A DNA stretch of 64,000 nucleotides from Synechococcus sp. PROS-U-1 (lineage in GTDB: Bacteria; Cyanobacteriota; Cyanobacteriia; PCC-6307; Cyanobiaceae). Position numbers and translations under genes: made by a program. The notes under the pieces are model-generated. The model had not been told where the DNA came from. It saw only the letters and a list, made by a program, of their open reading frames with translations, and searched no databases. The DNA is taken from contig NZ_CP047951.1 in assembly GCF_014279755.1 (NCBI RefSeq), positions 744,001-808,000 on the forward strand, read 5' to 3'. Positions 15,182-25,585 of the stretch are shown here, piece by piece (the first letter of the stretch is position 1; each line of letters starts with the position of its first letter).

Positions 15182-16660
15182 ATGGCAGCGCTGCAGATCA
15201 TCTGGTTCAAGCGTGATCTGCGCATCGTTGATCACAGGCCCTTGCTGGTTGCTGCGGAGCGGGGTCCGGTGCTGCCGCTTTACGTGGTGGAGCCGGAGTT
15301 ATGGCAACAGCCCGATGCCTCCGAGCGGCAGTGGCTCTTCTGCCGGGAGTCGCTCGTGGAGTTGCGCCAAGCGTTAGTGGATTTGGGCCAACCGCTGGTT
15401 GTCCGCAGTGGCGATGTGGTGCAGGTGCTGGAGCGGGCCCGGCGCCAGTTCGGTATCGATGGGCTGTGGAGCCATGAGGAAACCGGCAACGGCTGGACGT
15501 ATCAGCGCGACAAGCGCGTGGGGGCCTGGGCGCGAGCGAATGGCATTCAGTGGAGTGAAATCCCGCAGTTCGGCGTGACGCGCCGGATGCGCAGCCGCAA
15601 TGGCTGGGCCAAGCGCTGGGAGGCGCAGATGGCGGAGACCATCACGCCGCCCCCCGCTGGACTGCCCGCTCTGGTCGGTATTGATCCCGGCGTGATCCCC
15701 GAGCGCCCCTGTTCAGACCTGCTTTCGGATCGGTGCCCGCAGCGCCAGACCGGTGGGCGTTCGATTGGCCTGGGGGAATTGCGCGATTTTCTGCAGCACC
15801 GAGCGCCGCGCTATCAACGGGCGATGTCGAGCCCCAACACGGCGTTCACGGGTTGTTCTCGCCTGTCGACGTATCTCACCTGGGGTTGTCTCTCGATGCG
15901 GGAGGTGTTGCAGACCAGCCGCAGCCATAGCGGTCGCGGCGTCAGCAGTTTCGAATCACGGCTGCATTGGCACTGCCATTTCATTCAGAAGCTGGAGGAT
16001 CAGCCGGCGATTGAATTCATTGATTTCCATCCGTTCATGCGGGGCATTCGCGAGGCGGACGCCGAGCGTTTGACGGCCTGGAGGGAAGGCCGCACCGGTG
16101 TTCCTTTTGTCGATGCCTGCATGCGCGCTTTACAGGCCCATGGCTGGATCAACTTCCGCATGCGGGCGATGTTGATGTCGTTCGCCAGCTACAACCTCTG
16201 GCTTCCCTGGCGGGACAGTGGCCTGCATCTGGCGCGCCAGTTTGTGGATTACGAGCCCGGCATCCACTGGAGTCAGTGTCAGATGCAGTCGGGCAGCACC
16301 TCGATCAACACGATCCGGATCTACAACCCGATCAAGCAGGGCATGGACCACGACCCTCAGGGGCTGTTCATCCGGCAGTGGTGCCCGGAACTGAAGGACG
16401 TGCCCACGATTCACATCCATGAGCCCTGGATGCTTGGGGGCGGCAGGCCGGCTCCGATTGTTGATGTGACTGAATCGATGCAGCAGGCCAAAGACCGGAT
16501 CTGGGAGATTCGTCGATCGGCCGGTTTTGAGCGCCATGCCGATGCGATTCAGCGCAAGCATGGCTCCCGCAAGGCCGGCTTAAAACCGGTGACCACCCGA
16601 CGACGGCGCAGATCTCAGCAGCCCGACAACGGCAGTCAGCAGCTCAGCCTGGAGTTTTAG
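15182..16660 (+). CDS. Photolyase/cryptochrome family flavoprotein
   Basis: A 492-residue blue-light flavoprotein that either repairs pyrimidine dimers or signals. The N-terminal alpha/beta domain begins [19 protein letters not shown], the standard photolyase start. The FAD domain includes [51 protein letters not shown] and [18 protein letters not shown], ending [12 protein letters not shown]. The catalytic-domain wording differs from E. coli PhrB (GHRLRM..., FRIFNP), suggesting a separate short-photolyase subclass. Which dimer it repairs cannot be read from sequence. It ends 4 bp inside the convergent flavoprotein gene. Confidence 0.9.
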   Translation: MAALQIIWFKRDLRIVDHRPLLVAAERGPVLPLYVVEPELWQQPDASERQWLFCRESLVELRQALVDLGQPLVVRSGDVVQVLERARRQFGIDGLWSHEETGNGWTYQRDKRVGAWARANGIQWSEIPQFGVTRRMRSRNGWAKRWEAQMAETITPPPAGLPALVGIDPGVIPERPCSDLLSDRCPQRQTGGRSIGLGELRDFLQHRAPRYQRAMSSPNTAFTGCSRLSTYLTWGCLSMREVLQTSRSHSGRGVSSFESRLHWHCHFIQKLEDQPAIEFIDFHPFMRGIREADAERLTAWREGRTGVPFVDACMRALQAHGWINFRMRAMLMSFASYNLWLPWRDSGLHLARQFVDYEPGIHWSQCQMQSGSTSINTIRIYNPIKQGMDHDPQGLFIRQWCPELKDVPTIHIHEPWMLGGGRPAPIVDVTESMQQAKDRIWEIRRSAGFERHADAIQRKHGSRKAGLKPVTTRRRRRSQQPDNGSQQLSLEF

Positions 16661-17802
16661 TTGCGCTGCAGCAGCAGTCGTTTGATCACCCGCTGGGCGA
16701 TGTCGCCGTAGCCCATCTCGCCAGACAAGATCTGGGCGATGCGCCGTGGTGCTGTCGGTCGTTTGATCCCCAGCTGATACCCCACACGAGGGAAGCGATA
16801 AAACACCTGCGAAATGCGCCGCCCCCAGGCCATCGATTCGCCCCAGCGCCCTCGCATGGCGCGGCTGTAGCCCCGTAGGTCGTTGCTCTCCCCTTTGAGC
16901 CATTGGCTGAGATGCCGTGCGGCTTCGCAACCACTCATCAGGGCGGGCCGAAGCCCTTCGGCCAGAAATGGGTCACAGAGCGAGGCCGCATCGCCCACCA
17001 CCACAATGCCGTTGCCATCCAGACGGTGATGGCCGTTCCACACCCGCAGTTGGCCGCGTTGACGGATGCCTGCATCGGCGGCAAACCCCAGATCCGGCAG
17101 CAGCTGCGCCAACACCTGCTCTGGGTCGGCGTCCTGCTTGCCGATGAAGCTGCCCACGCCGATGTTCACGCCACCGGCAATTGGGAAGGCCCAGGCAAAG
17201 CCCTGCTTCACCAGGCCGAATTCAAAGCGGGTGGTGCCATCGGTCAGGTTGCCCTGGCCCTCCAGTCGCACCGACATGGTGGTGGCCATCTGGGGCTGTT
17301 TTGCGCCAAGACCAAGCCGTTGCGGCCACGGTGATCCCGAACCATCGGCGATCACCACGGCCCGAGCGTTCCAACGGCGACCATCGGTTGCCGTTACCTG
17401 CCAGAGGTCTCCGTTGCGGAGGATGCCGTCGACATTGACCCCCTCGAGGCGTTCTGCGCCAGCTTGCTTGGCCTGATCCGCGAGCAGCTGATCGAGTCTT
17501 TCCCTACGGACGATCCAGAACGGTGCATCGCCCGGCAGGTCGGCCACCACCGGATCCTCCAGGCACCAGCTGAAATCCACCCGGCGGATCACCTGCTCCA
17601 CAGCCGGCTCCAGCGAAAAAGGGAACCACTGCTGCACGGAAGCGGCCATGCCACCGCCGCAGGGTTTGATCCTTGGCTCGGCGTCGCGTTCCAGCACCAG
17701 CACGTCGTGGCCGGCTAGCGCCAGATGAACCGCCGCGGCACCACCGGCGGCCCCGGACCCGACGATCAGCACATCGCGGGTCGCTTCAACTCCGCTGCTC
17801 AC
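16657..17802 (-). CDS. Geranylgeranyl-reductase-family FAD oxidoreductase
   Basis: A 381-residue flavoprotein. It starts with a Rossmann dinucleotide motif, [21 protein letters not shown], then the PCGGGM box typical of the geranylgeranyl reductase family, and the second FAD motif [22 protein letters not shown]. It differs from ChlP proper in lacking the long C-terminal part, so it probably reduces another isoprenoid or acts on a related substrate. The GTG start at 17802 overlaps the stop of frr by 4 bp, which argues for translational coupling with frr upstream. Confidence 0.88.
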   Translation of the reverse strand: MSSGVEATRDVLIVGSGAAGGAAAVHLALAGHDVLVLERDAEPRIKPCGGGMAASVQQWFPFSLEPAVEQVIRRVDFSWCLEDPVVADLPGDAPFWIVRRERLDQLLADQAKQAGAERLEGVNVDGILRNGDLWQVTATDGRRWNARAVVIADGSGSPWPQRLGLGAKQPQMATTMSVRLEGQGNLTDGTTRFEFGLVKQGFAWAFPIAGGVNIGVGSFIGKQDADPEQVLAQLLPDLGFAADAGIRQRGQLRVWNGHHRLDGNGIVVVGDAASLCDPFLAEGLRPALMSGCEAARHLSQWLKGESNDLRGYSRAMRGRWGESMAWGRRISQVFYRFPRVGYQLGIKRPTAPRRIAQILSGEMGYGDIAQRVIKRLLLQRN

Positions 17803-18347
17803 ACCTTGAGGATGTCGGCTTCCTTGGTGGCCAGGTGCTTCTCAAGTTCGCTGATGAACTTGTCGAGCGTTTTCTGAACGCTGTCTTGTTCATCGCGGCT
17901 CTGATCTTCCGAGAAGTCGCCCTCTTTTTCCTGCTTTTTGATCTTGTCGATCGCGTCGCGGCGCAGGTTGCGCAGGGCCACCTTGCCCTCTTCTGCGTAC
18001 TTCGACGCCAGCTTGCAGAACTCTTTGCGGCGCTCCTCGGTGAGGGGCGGCACGTTGATCCGGATGATTTTGCCGTCGTTGTTGGGGGTGAAGCCCAGCT
18101 CGCTCATGGCGATTGCCTTTTCGATCGAAGCGAGAGCACTGATGTCGAAGGGTTGAATTTGGATCGTTTGCGAATCCGGGGTCGACAGGGTGGCCAGCGA
18201 TTTCAGCGGTGTTTCGGCGCCGTAGTACTCGACGCTGATCCGATCCAGAAGGGAGGAATTGGCCCGACCGGTGCGAATGGTGTTGAAGTTGCGCTGGGTG
18301 GCCTCCACCGACTTGCGCATGCTGGCTTCGAGGTCCTGGGTCGACAT
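17799..18347 (-). CDS. frr: Ribosome recycling factor
   Basis: Together with EF-G it splits post-termination ribosomes. The 182-residue length, [29 protein letters not shown], and [18 protein letters not shown] are family hallmarks. It lies 39 bp downstream of pyrH and in the same direction, the common bacterial pyrH-frr arrangement, and overlaps the following flavoprotein gene by 4 bp. Confidence 0.97.
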   Translation of the reverse strand: MSTQDLEASMRKSVEATQRNFNTIRTGRANSSLLDRISVEYYGAETPLKSLATLSTPDSQTIQIQPFDISALASIEKAIAMSELGFTPNNDGKIIRINVPPLTEERRKEFCKLASKYAEEGKVALRNLRRDAIDKIKKQEKEGDFSEDQSRDEQDSVQKTLDKFISELEKHLATKEADILKV

Positions 18348-18386
18348 GGTTGCTGAGGGAGGAGGCGTGCGGGCTTGGCTGCGTTG

Positions 18387-19100
18387 TCAGGCAGGGTCGC
18401 CGATGCGGGATCCGATCGGTTCGCCGGCCACGGCTTTGCCGATGTTGCCAGGTTCAAACAGGTTGAAAACAACAATTGGGATGTTGTTGTCTTTGCAGAG
18501 GGCGATGGCGGTGCTGTCCATGACGCCCAATTCACCACTCAGCACATCCTGATAGCTGAGATGAGGATGCTTGACGGCATCGGCGTGCTTGGCCGGATCC
18601 TTGTCGTAGACCCCATCCACCTTGGTGGCCTTGAACACCACGTCGGCATTGATCTCAGCCGCCCGGAGGGCGGCGGTGGTGTCGGTGGTGAAGAAGGGAT
18701 TGCCGCAACCGGCCCCGAACACCACCACCCGGTTTTTCTCCAGATGCCGGATGGCTTTGCGGCGGATGTAGGGCTCCGCCACTTCCTGCATGGCGATAGC
18801 GGTTTGCACCCGTGTGGGCACGCCGGCCCTCTCGAGCCCGTCCTGGAGGGTGATGGCATTCATCACTGTGGCCAGCATGCCGACGTAGTCGGCTGTGGCC
18901 CGTTCCATGCCTGCTGCAGAGCCCTTCAGGCCGCGGAAAATGTTGCCGCCGCCCACAACGATGGCCAGTTGCGTGCCACTGGCCACAACTTTGGCCACAT
19001 CGGAGGCAATCGACTGAACAATGGCGGGATCGATGCCGTAGCCCTGAGATCCCATCAGAGCTTCGCCGCTGAGCTTCAGCAGGACGCGTGTGTAGGTCAT
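18387..19100 (-). CDS. pyrH: UMP kinase
   Basis: Phosphorylates UMP to UDP. From ATG 19100 it is 237 residues, beginning [20 protein letters not shown], with [31 protein letters not shown] and [15 protein letters not shown], the UMP-kinase signatures. An in-frame ATG at 19130 would add ten residues not typical of the family. It is the first gene of the pyrH-frr-flavoprotein unit and is divergent from a small hypothetical gene. Confidence 0.97.
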   Translation of the reverse strand: MTYTRVLLKLSGEALMGSQGYGIDPAIVQSIASDVAKVVASGTQLAIVVGGGNIFRGLKGSAAGMERATADYVGMLATVMNAITLQDGLERAGVPTRVQTAIAMQEVAEPYIRRKAIRHLEKNRVVVFGAGCGNPFFTTDTTAALRAAEINADVVFKATKVDGVYDKDPAKHADAVKHPHLSYQDVLSGELGVMDSTAIALCKDNNIPIVVFNLFEPGNIGKAVAGEPIGSRIGDPA

Positions 19101-19183
19101 CAACGGTCCAGATCCGTTTGACAGTAGCAAGCACTGGCACAGGGCTCTGTTCGCCGCTTGGATGGGGAAACCGCGGCTGTTTG

Positions 19184-19378
19184 ATGCCTGAGACCGATGC
19201 CAGCCAAAGCGGTGTGATGGCCCGTCTCACCCTCTCGGCATTGGAGCGGGCCAGCCAAGACCCGGACTGCTGGCGTGAACCCGTGGTCCATCGCGCTCTG
19301 CTGGTGAGTGGACTCTCGGTGCTCACGGCGGCCACCCGTCAGCTCCAGGACGATCTCGAGGCCTCTGAAGCGGCTTGA
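19184..19378 (+). CDS. Small hypothetical protein
   Basis: A 64-residue, acidic, probably alpha-helical protein ([20 protein letters not shown] in the middle, then [20 protein letters not shown] and an acidic tail). Start at ATG 19184; the ATG at 19217 is an alternative. No family recognised. It occupies the gap between divergent pyrH and convergent cobO, with no overlap with either, which supports it being a real short gene. Confidence 0.5.
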   Translation: MPETDASQSGVMARLTLSALERASQDPDCWREPVVHRALLVSGLSVLTAATRQLQDDLEASEAA

Positions 19379-19397
19379 AGCAGTCGTCATCAACGTT

Positions 19398-20063
19398 TTA
19401 AAACTCGATGCCGGCCTGGGCCTTCACCCCCTGCTCACGGAAAGGGTGGTGCACCAGGGTCATCTCCGTCACCAGATCAGCTCGCTCCATCAGGGCTGCA
19501 GGGGCGCCACGGCCTGTGACCGCCACGTGGGTGAGTTCCGGTCGTTCGTTCAATCCGGCAATCACGGTGCCGGCTTCGATGTAACCCAGCTTCAGGGCCA
19601 CATTCAGCTCATCGAGTAGCACCAGCTTCACGCTGGCATCGCGGAGGTAGCCCAGGGCGGTCTGCCAGGCCGCCTCCACCAGCTGTTGATCCCGCTCGCG
19701 ATCCTGGGTTTCCCAGGTGAAGCCCTCCCCAAGGGCATGCCAGCTCACCTGGTCGCCGAAGGCCTTGAGCGCCCGTGCTTCGCCGGGTTCCCAGCCCCCT
19801 TTGATGAATTGCACAATCGCCACCCGTTCGCCATGACCGAGGGTGCGCAACACCAGCCCCAGACCGGCGGTGGTTTTGCCCTTGCCCTGGCCGGTGAACA
19901 CCAGAACAAGGCCCTTCTCCTTGTTGCGTTCATCCACCCGTTGCTTCTGCACCTGCTGCCGCCGCTCCATCCGTTTGCGGTAACCGGCGTCATCTGCTTC
20001 GGGGGCGAGCTTGCCGCCCATGCCCAGCTCCGCGGCGGATTGATCGAGATCGTTGCTGCTCAT
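19398..20063 (-). CDS. cobO: Cob(I)alamin adenosyltransferase (CobO/BtuR type)
   Basis: Transfers the adenosyl group from ATP to cob(I)alamin or corrinoids in B12 synthesis. The 221-residue protein has the Walker-type loop VFTGQGKGKTTAGLGLVLR, a basic N-terminal region (RKRMERRQQVQKQRVDERNK), VAIVQFIKGGWEPGE, and LVLLDELNVALKLGYI, all diagnostic. Marine Synechococcus make (pseudo)cobalamin de novo, consistent with it. It is 14 bp downstream of the methyltransferase gene on the same strand. Confidence 0.95.
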   Translation of the reverse strand: MSSNDLDQSAAELGMGGKLAPEADDAGYRKRMERRQQVQKQRVDERNKEKGLVLVFTGQGKGKTTAGLGLVLRTLGHGERVAIVQFIKGGWEPGEARALKAFGDQVSWHALGEGFTWETQDRERDQQLVEAAWQTALGYLRDASVKLVLLDELNVALKLGYIEAGTVIAGLNERPELTHVAVTGRGAPAALMERADLVTEMTLVHHPFREQGVKAQAGIEF

Positions 20064-20077
20064 TGCGGTTCGCTTGA

Positions 20078-20707
20078 TTAGGGGCGCTTGGCGGTGATGC
20101 GCTGCAGGGCCCGTCCCGCCAGCAGCTCCTGGGTCACACCGCTGAACCCGAGCTGCTCCAATTGGGCGGGGAGGTCGTCCTCCAGCATGGCGGTGGCCGT
20201 GTCGGTTTCAAACAGGGCGCAGAAGAGTTGTTGGGGGAGCTGCAGCCAGGGGCCGGCAGGGTGCAAATCCACCAGCACCAACCAGCCGCCGGGTTCCAGC
20301 AGCCTTAGGGCACTGCGCAGCACCCGCTCCCTGTCGCTGCGGGGGAATTCGTGCAGAGCCACGCTCATCTGGATGGCGCTGAAGCTGGCGTCGGCCAGCG
20401 GTGGATCTTCCGCCAGACCCTCCACCAGCTGCAGGGCGGGGTGCCGCTTGGCGGCGAGATCCAGGGCGCGGGGGGCGACATCCAAACCGGTCACGCTGTA
20501 TCCCGCTACCAGCCAGGGGGCTGCTGCCTCGCCGCTGCCGCAACAGAGATCCAGCACCGCGGCCCCCGGCTTGAGATGGGGCTTCAACACCTCAAGCCCA
20601 AGGCCCCGCAGGCGTTCCACCCCTCCCACACTCAGCGATGACACCGCTGTGACCGTGTCGTAGATCCAGCGGTAGCGGTAGGCCAGTGGCCTCAGAAACG
20701 ACGTCAT
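20078..20707 (-). CDS. SAM-dependent methyltransferase (UbiE/class I type)
   Basis: A 209-residue class I methyltransferase. Motif I is AAVLDLCCGSGEAAAPWL, the acidic post-I loop is VTGLDVAPRALDLA, and motif II region is FSAIQMSVALHEFPRSDRERVL, followed by LEPGGWLVLVDLHP. The N-terminus YRYRWIYDTVTAVSSLSVGG resembles ubiquinone/menaquinone-type enzymes, so a quinone or pigment substrate is possible but not shown. Start chosen at ATG 20707 (MTSFLRPLAYRYRWIYD); an upstream ATG would run into the neighbouring recombinase gene. Confidence 0.85.
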   Translation of the reverse strand: MTSFLRPLAYRYRWIYDTVTAVSSLSVGGVERLRGLGLEVLKPHLKPGAAVLDLCCGSGEAAAPWLVAGYSVTGLDVAPRALDLAAKRHPALQLVEGLAEDPPLADASFSAIQMSVALHEFPRSDRERVLRSALRLLEPGGWLVLVDLHPAGPWLQLPQQLFCALFETDTATAMLEDDLPAQLEQLGFSGVTQELLAGRALQRITAKRP

Positions 20708-20744
20708 CGTCAGGTGGTTGCAGAGGAAGACAGGCCGGTTGAAG

Positions 20745-21932
20745 TCAGGCCGGTTGACGGGCCAGGGCTGCATCCACCGCCTGCTGCTGGTCACGTCGGG
20801 TGATCCAGTGGTGATAAGTGCGGGTGTGGATCGCCACCGAGTGGCCCATCATCCTGGCGGCAACGGTGTCCGGCAGGCCGACATGGATGGTGCGCACGGC
20901 CCAGGCATGGCGCAGGTCATAGGGGGTGATCGGCAGCTCATAGCGGCGAAACTGTTCACTCACCCGCCGTCCCACCTGCTGCAGGGTGGTCCGACGCAGA
21001 TCGGTTTGGATCGCTGGTAGGGCGGCCGGGTTCTCTGCCAGCTCCTGCAGGCCGAAGCGCTGGACCCAGTCGGGATGGAACGGCCAACTCTGGTGTTCAC
21101 CGGTTTTGGTGGTGGGCAGCACCCGCAACACCTGATCGCCCCCCGCTGCCAAGGAGGCGCAATCGCAGAAGAAGACTTCGTGGTTGCGCAGGCCGTAGGT
21201 GGCCATCAGGGCAAAAGCCAGGCGCCACTGAGGATTGGGAATGCGGCCAGCGGCGTCGAGGATCTGCGGGTCGGTGGGCAGTTGGCGGAAGCGGGCCCGG
21301 TGCAGGCCATAGCCGCCGGCCTCCTGGCGCCAGTCGTCCGGCAAGGGCAGCTCCAGGTGCCGGGCCAGGGCCGCCAGGGCTGTGGCGCACTGCTGGCGGC
21401 TGCGGCTGCCGTCCTCGTAGCTGGTGAGCGTCTGCATCAGCAGCGGCGGCTCCAGGGGCTGATCACCGTTTTGTTGGGCCAGGCGCCGCAGGTAGGGCAG
21501 ATAGGCACTCGTCCAGGTGGTGCGGCTGCTCGCCAGGGAACGGCGGCGACGCGGGTCGGTAAAAAATGCCGTTTCGAAGCTCTCGAGGGCGGCCTTGATA
21601 CCGATGGAGCGCCCCTTGGCTTTGGATGGCGCATCAGGCGCTGACCAGAGCACCCAATCAAAACTGCGCTGCTCCAGTTGCAGCTGCACCAGGGAAGCGG
21701 TGCTCAGCGCTTGACTGATTCCGGTGGGATCTGCCATCAGCCCGAGGCTGATCCGTTGCAAGCCGCTGCGGCCTGGATCACCGCGTAGGGGAAGCGGCCC
21801 GCGCAGGTTCAGCCGTCGACCCCGCTGTTCGATGCGCAGGCGTGATCCCTGTGCCGCCAACTGGGAATTGGCGGTGTTCAGCGCACTTTTGAGCTCCATA
21901 AATGTGTCGTCGACGCCAAGGATCGCGTCCAT
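20745..21932 (-). CDS. Tyrosine recombinase/integrase-family protein
   Basis: 395 residues. The C-terminal half is a tyrosine recombinase catalytic domain with the first Arg in ATYGLRNHE, a possible Lys in TTKTGEH, Arg341-His342 in [10 protein letters not shown] (the usual first His of HxxR is Tyr), His364 in MMGHS and the nucleophile Tyr373 in RTYHHW. The N-terminal 150 residues, with a basic segment and the phrase [15 protein letters not shown], are atypical of phage integrases. There is no phage gene, att repeat or tRNA near it and base use matches its neighbours, so it looks like a resident chromosomal gene, possibly a domesticated recombinase. Start ATG 21932, divergent from hemH. Confidence 0.85.
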   Translation of the reverse strand: MDAILGVDDTFMELKSALNTANSQLAAQGSRLRIEQRGRRLNLRGPLPLRGDPGRSGLQRISLGLMADPTGISQALSTASLVQLQLEQRSFDWVLWSAPDAPSKAKGRSIGIKAALESFETAFFTDPRRRRSLASSRTTWTSAYLPYLRRLAQQNGDQPLEPPLLMQTLTSYEDGSRSRQQCATALAALARHLELPLPDDWRQEAGGYGLHRARFRQLPTDPQILDAAGRIPNPQWRLAFALMATYGLRNHEVFFCDCASLAAGGDQVLRVLPTTKTGEHQSWPFHPDWVQRFGLQELAENPAALPAIQTDLRRTTLQQVGRRVSEQFRRYELPITPYDLRHAWAVRTIHVGLPDTVAARMMGHSVAIHTRTYHHWITRRDQQQAVDAALARQPA

Positions 21933-21971
21933 GGCAGCTACGCTCAACCCCCGAAAACCGTTCTGCTCGGT

Positions 21972-23147
21972 ATGTCTCGCGTCGGTGTCGTCCTGCTGAA
22001 CTTGGGTGGCCCGGAGCGGATCCAAGACGTTGGCCCATTTCTCTACAACCTGTTTGCCGATCCGGAGATCATCCGGCTCCCCAGCCCGGCTCTCCAGAAG
22101 CCGCTGGCCTGGCTGATCAGCACCTTGCGCAGTGGCAAGTCGCAGGAGGCCTATCGCTCGATCGGCGGCGGATCACCGCTGCGACGGATTACTGAGCAGC
22201 AGGCCCGTGAACTGCAGAGCCTGCTGCGCCAGCGCGGCATCGATGCCACTAGCTATGTCGCCATGCGCTACTGGCACCCCTTCACCGAATCCGCGGTGGC
22301 GGACATCAAGGCCGACGGCATGGATGAGGTGGTGGTGCTCCCCCTCTACCCCCATTTCTCGATCAGCACCAGCGGCTCCAGCTTCCGTGAGCTGCAGCGC
22401 CTGCGTCAGTCAGATCCATCGTTTGAAAAGCTGCCGATCCGCTGCATTCGCAGTTGGTTCGACCACCCGGGATATGTGAAGGCGATGGCCGAGCTGATTG
22501 CTCAAGAGGTGCGCAACAGCGACGATCCCAGCAAGGCTCACGTGTTCTTCAGTGCCCATGGGGTGCCCAAGAGCTATGTGGAGGAAGCGGGCGATCCCTA
22601 TCAGAAGGAAATTGAATCCTGCACGGATTTGATCATGAAGGAACTGGCCGTTCAGATGGGCCACGAGAACCCCTTCACCCTGGCTTACCAAAGCCGTGTC
22701 GGCCCGGTGGAGTGGCTCAAGCCTTACACCGAGGAGGCCCTCGAGGAGCTGGGACAGGCCAAAACCAATGATCTGGTGGTGGTGCCGATCAGCTTCGTCA
22801 GCGAGCACATCGAGACGCTCGAGGAAATCGACATTGAATACCGGGAGCTGGCCACCGAGGCCGGGGTGGTGAATTTCCGCCGGGTGCGGGCTCTTGACAC
22901 CTATACGCCCTTCATTGAAGGTCTTGCTGATCTGGTGACCAGCAGCCTGCAGGGCCCTGAGGTGAGTCTCGATGCGGCGGCCGAACTGCCTACCAAGGTG
23001 AAGCTCTACCCCCAGGAGAAGTGGGAATGGGGCTGGAACAACAGTTCTGAAGTCTGGAATGGCCGTCTGGCCATGGTTGGTTTTTCGGCTTTTCTGCTCG
23101 AGTTGATCAGTGGTCAAGGGCCGCTTCATGCCCTCGGATTGCTCTGA
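21972..23147 (+). CDS. hemH: Ferrochelatase with C-terminal chlorophyll-binding-like helix
   Basis: Inserts Fe2+ into protoporphyrin IX, the last step to protohaem. The 391-residue protein has the ferrochelatase core ([59 protein letters not shown] and [16 protein letters not shown]). After about residue 340 a linker leads to one hydrophobic helix with the CAB/LHC motif ([15 protein letters not shown]), similar to high-light-inducible proteins. In cyanobacteria this tail is known to help dimerisation and pigment-linked regulation. Start ATG 21972; divergent from the recombinase gene 39 bp away. Confidence 0.97.
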   Translation: MSRVGVVLLNLGGPERIQDVGPFLYNLFADPEIIRLPSPALQKPLAWLISTLRSGKSQEAYRSIGGGSPLRRITEQQARELQSLLRQRGIDATSYVAMRYWHPFTESAVADIKADGMDEVVVLPLYPHFSISTSGSSFRELQRLRQSDPSFEKLPIRCIRSWFDHPGYVKAMAELIAQEVRNSDDPSKAHVFFSAHGVPKSYVEEAGDPYQKEIESCTDLIMKELAVQMGHENPFTLAYQSRVGPVEWLKPYTEEALEELGQAKTNDLVVVPISFVSEHIETLEEIDIEYRELATEAGVVNFRRVRALDTYTPFIEGLADLVTSSLQGPEVSLDAAAELPTKVKLYPQEKWEWGWNNSSEVWNGRLAMVGFSAFLLELISGQGPLHALGLL

Positions 23148-23203
23148 TCAAGCCAGGGGCGCTTCCGGCCCTTAATCTTGAGGGTCATTGACCTGTCGCA
23201 CCT

Positions 23204-24991
23204 GTGACTCTCACCTCCGCGTCTTCGGCCGTCACCGGGAAGCAGGCAGGTAACGGTGGGGAGAGAATCTCAGGGGCCACAGCCCTGATGGATGCCCTGC
23301 GACGCCATGGCGTCGACACGATCTTCGGCTACCCCGGCGGGGCGATTCTTCCCATCTACGACGCTCTCCACATCGCCGAGAGCGAGGGGTGGGTGAAGCA
23401 CATCCTGGTGCGACATGAGCAGGCCGGCACCCACGCTGCCGATGCCTATGCCCGCGCCACAGGCAAGGTGGGAGTTTGCTTTGGCACATCAGGGCCCGGT
23501 GCCACCAACCTGGTCACCGGCATTGCCACCGCCCAGATGGATTCGGTGCCGATGGTGGTGATCACCGGTCAGGTCCCTCGCCCGGCGATCGGCACCGATG
23601 CCTTTCAAGAGACCGACATCTTCGGCATCACCCTGCCGATCGTGAAGCATTCCTGGGTGGTGCGGGATCCAGCGGATCTTGCGTCCATCGTTGCCCAGGC
23701 TTTTTTGATCGCGGCCAGTGGGCGTCCGGGCCCTGTGCTGATCGACATCCCGAAGGATGTCGGCCAGGAGATGTTCGACTATGTGCCGGTCGAGCCCGGG
23801 TCGATCGTTCCTCAAGGCTTCCGCAAGCCCCAGCCGCCCCGGGATGAGCCGATCCTGTCGGCGCTTGAACTGATTGCCGAGGCGGAGTGTCCCCTGCTCT
23901 ACGTGGGTGGTGGAGCGATTTCTGCCAGCGCCCATGACAGCCTCCGCGTGATCGCTGAGCGCTTCCAGATCCCCGTGACCAGCACCTTGATGGGGAAGGG
24001 TGCCTTCGATGAAAACGATCCCTTGTCGGTGGGCATGCTCGGCATGCACGGAACGGCCTATGCCAACTTCGCCGTTACCGAATGCGATCTGCTGATTGCC
24101 GTCGGCGCTCGCTTTGACGATCGGGTCACCGGCAAGCTCGACACCTTTGCCCCCCGGGCACGGGTGGTCCATTTTGAGATTGATCCGGCCGAAATTGGCA
24201 AGACGCGTCGCCCTGACGTTGCGGTGCTGGGTGATCTGGGCCTGAGTGTGGCGCGTTTGGTGGAGCTGAGCCTGCAACGCGAGGTGCAACCACGCACCGC
24301 TCCTTGGCTGAAGCGCATCGCCGAGTGGAAACAGACCTACCCCCTCACCGTTCCTCCCTCAGAGGGCGCCTTGTACCCCCAGGAGGTTCTGCTGGCCGTT
24401 CGCGATCTGGCACCGAACGCGATCGTCACCACCGATGTGGGGCAGCATCAGATGTGGGCCGCTCAGTACCTGCGCAATGGTCCTCGCGGCTGGATCAGCA
24501 GCGCTGGTCTTGGCACCATGGGCTACGGCATGCCCGCTGCGATGGGCGCTCAGGTGGCCTGCCCCGACCGTCAGGTGGTGTGCATTGCCGGTGATGCCAG
24601 CATCCTGATGAACATTCAGGAACTGGGAACCCTGGCGGCCTACAACCTCCCGGTGAAGGTGGTGATCGTCAACAACCATTGGCAGGGAATGGTGCGCCAG
24701 TGGCAGGAGAGCTTCTACGAGGAGCGCTACTCCGCTTCCGACATGCTCAATGGCATGCCGGACTTCGTGGCTCTCGCTCGCTCCTTCGGTGTTGACGGCG
24801 TGCATATCCGCGAGCGGCAGTCGCTGCGCGGGGATCTGGAGGCGGCGCTAAACGCCCCCGGCCCGATGCTCATTGATGTGCACGTTCGCCGTGGTGAAAA
24901 CTGCTACCCGATGGTGCCCCCCGGCAAAAGCAATGCTGAAATGGTGGGCCTTCCGGCTCCCATGCCGAGTCTCAACACCACGACCCCTTGA
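23204..24991 (+). CDS. ilvB: Acetolactate synthase, large subunit
   Basis: Makes acetolactate or acetohydroxybutyrate for branched-chain amino acids, using thiamine diphosphate and FAD. The 595-residue length and motifs are typical: [20 protein letters not shown] with the catalytic Glu, [16 protein letters not shown], and the ThDP site [15 protein letters not shown] ... [16 protein letters not shown]. The start is the GTG at 23204 after a 56-bp gap from hemH; the N-terminal 25 residues before [14 protein letters not shown] are variable. The stop overlaps the next gene by 4 bp. Confidence 0.97.
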   Translation: MTLTSASSAVTGKQAGNGGERISGATALMDALRRHGVDTIFGYPGGAILPIYDALHIAESEGWVKHILVRHEQAGTHAADAYARATGKVGVCFGTSGPGATNLVTGIATAQMDSVPMVVITGQVPRPAIGTDAFQETDIFGITLPIVKHSWVVRDPADLASIVAQAFLIAASGRPGPVLIDIPKDVGQEMFDYVPVEPGSIVPQGFRKPQPPRDEPILSALELIAEAECPLLYVGGGAISASAHDSLRVIAERFQIPVTSTLMGKGAFDENDPLSVGMLGMHGTAYANFAVTECDLLIAVGARFDDRVTGKLDTFAPRARVVHFEIDPAEIGKTRRPDVAVLGDLGLSVARLVELSLQREVQPRTAPWLKRIAEWKQTYPLTVPPSEGALYPQEVLLAVRDLAPNAIVTTDVGQHQMWAAQYLRNGPRGWISSAGLGTMGYGMPAAMGAQVACPDRQVVCIAGDASILMNIQELGTLAAYNLPVKVVIVNNHWQGMVRQWQESFYEERYSASDMLNGMPDFVALARSFGVDGVHIRERQSLRGDLEAALNAPGPMLIDVHVRRGENCYPMVPPGKSNAEMVGLPAPMPSLNTTTP

Positions 24992-25335
24992 TTCGTTTCG
25001 TCTTAACCGGTTTGCTGTTGCTGCTTTGTGCGGCACCGGTTCAGGCTGCTGAGGTGCTTCAGGTGCGCAACAGTTCCCTGCTTCAGGTGGGTGATCGCAA
25101 CCGCACCTACACCGTTGTGCTGGCCTGCGCCGCAGTTGATGCGAGCCGGGAAGCCGAGGCGACGGCATGGCTTCGTCAGGAGCTGCCCCGCCGGCGCAGG
25201 GTCAATCTTCGCCCGATCGGCTCCAGCGAGGGCCAGCTGAAGGCTCGGGTGACGCCCATCGGCGCGGAGCGTGACCTCAGCACCGGCTTGATTGCCGCTG
25301 GTTTGGCCAGCGACAGCTGTGGCGCCAATGGCTGA
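24988..25335 (+). CDS. Exported thermonuclease-like (SNase) small protein
   Basis: A 115-residue exported protein starting at TTG 24988, which overlaps the ilvB stop. Residues 1-21 are a clear signal peptide ([20 protein letters not shown], cleavage after AQA). The mature part ([18 protein letters not shown], then [23 protein letters not shown] and LIAAGLAS) resembles the strand pattern of staphylococcal-nuclease-like domains, but the catalytic Arg/Asp/Glu set is not evident, so nuclease activity is doubtful. Function unknown. Confidence 0.65.
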   Translation: MIRFVLTGLLLLLCAAPVQAAEVLQVRNSSLLQVGDRNRTYTVVLACAAVDASREAEATAWLRQELPRRRRVNLRPIGSSEGQLKARVTPIGAERDLSTGLIAAGLASDSCGANG

Positions 25336-25552
25336 TAACCGAGTCGCCCGGGGCATTGTGTTGGTGCCTTGCCTGCTTCTTGGGGGTGCCTTCCTGGCAA
25401 CGGCCGCCTGGGGGCAGGGTGCTGCTGCTGAAAATCGCACGCTCGCCATCGGGATTGGTGCTGGCTTGCTCTTGGCCGGTTGGTTGTCCCAATTGGGTGG
25501 CGCGTCTGAGGGCTCTGTGACAAAACCAGACGAGTCCGACTCCAATCCCTAA
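25328..25552 (+). CDS. Small two-helix membrane protein
   Basis: A 74-residue protein from ATG 25328, overlapping the previous stop by 8 bp. Two hydrophobic helices are visible: about 6-26 (ARGIVLVPCLLLGGAFLATAA) and about 36-55 (LAIGIGAGLLLAGWLSQLGG), with a polar acidic tail. No family recognised. The tight spacing suggests an operon with the exported protein before it and the lipoprotein after it. Confidence 0.6.
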   Translation: MADNRVARGIVLVPCLLLGGAFLATAAWGQGAAAENRTLAIGIGAGLLLAGWLSQLGGASEGSVTKPDESDSNP

Positions 25553-25585
25553 CTTGCGTGGATCGGGTTGCTTCCCTCCGATCCC

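Noticed and set aside
20745-21932. Mobile element or prophage around the tyrosine recombinase
   Set aside because: Flanked by normal housekeeping genes; no att repeats, tRNA, cargo or composition change.
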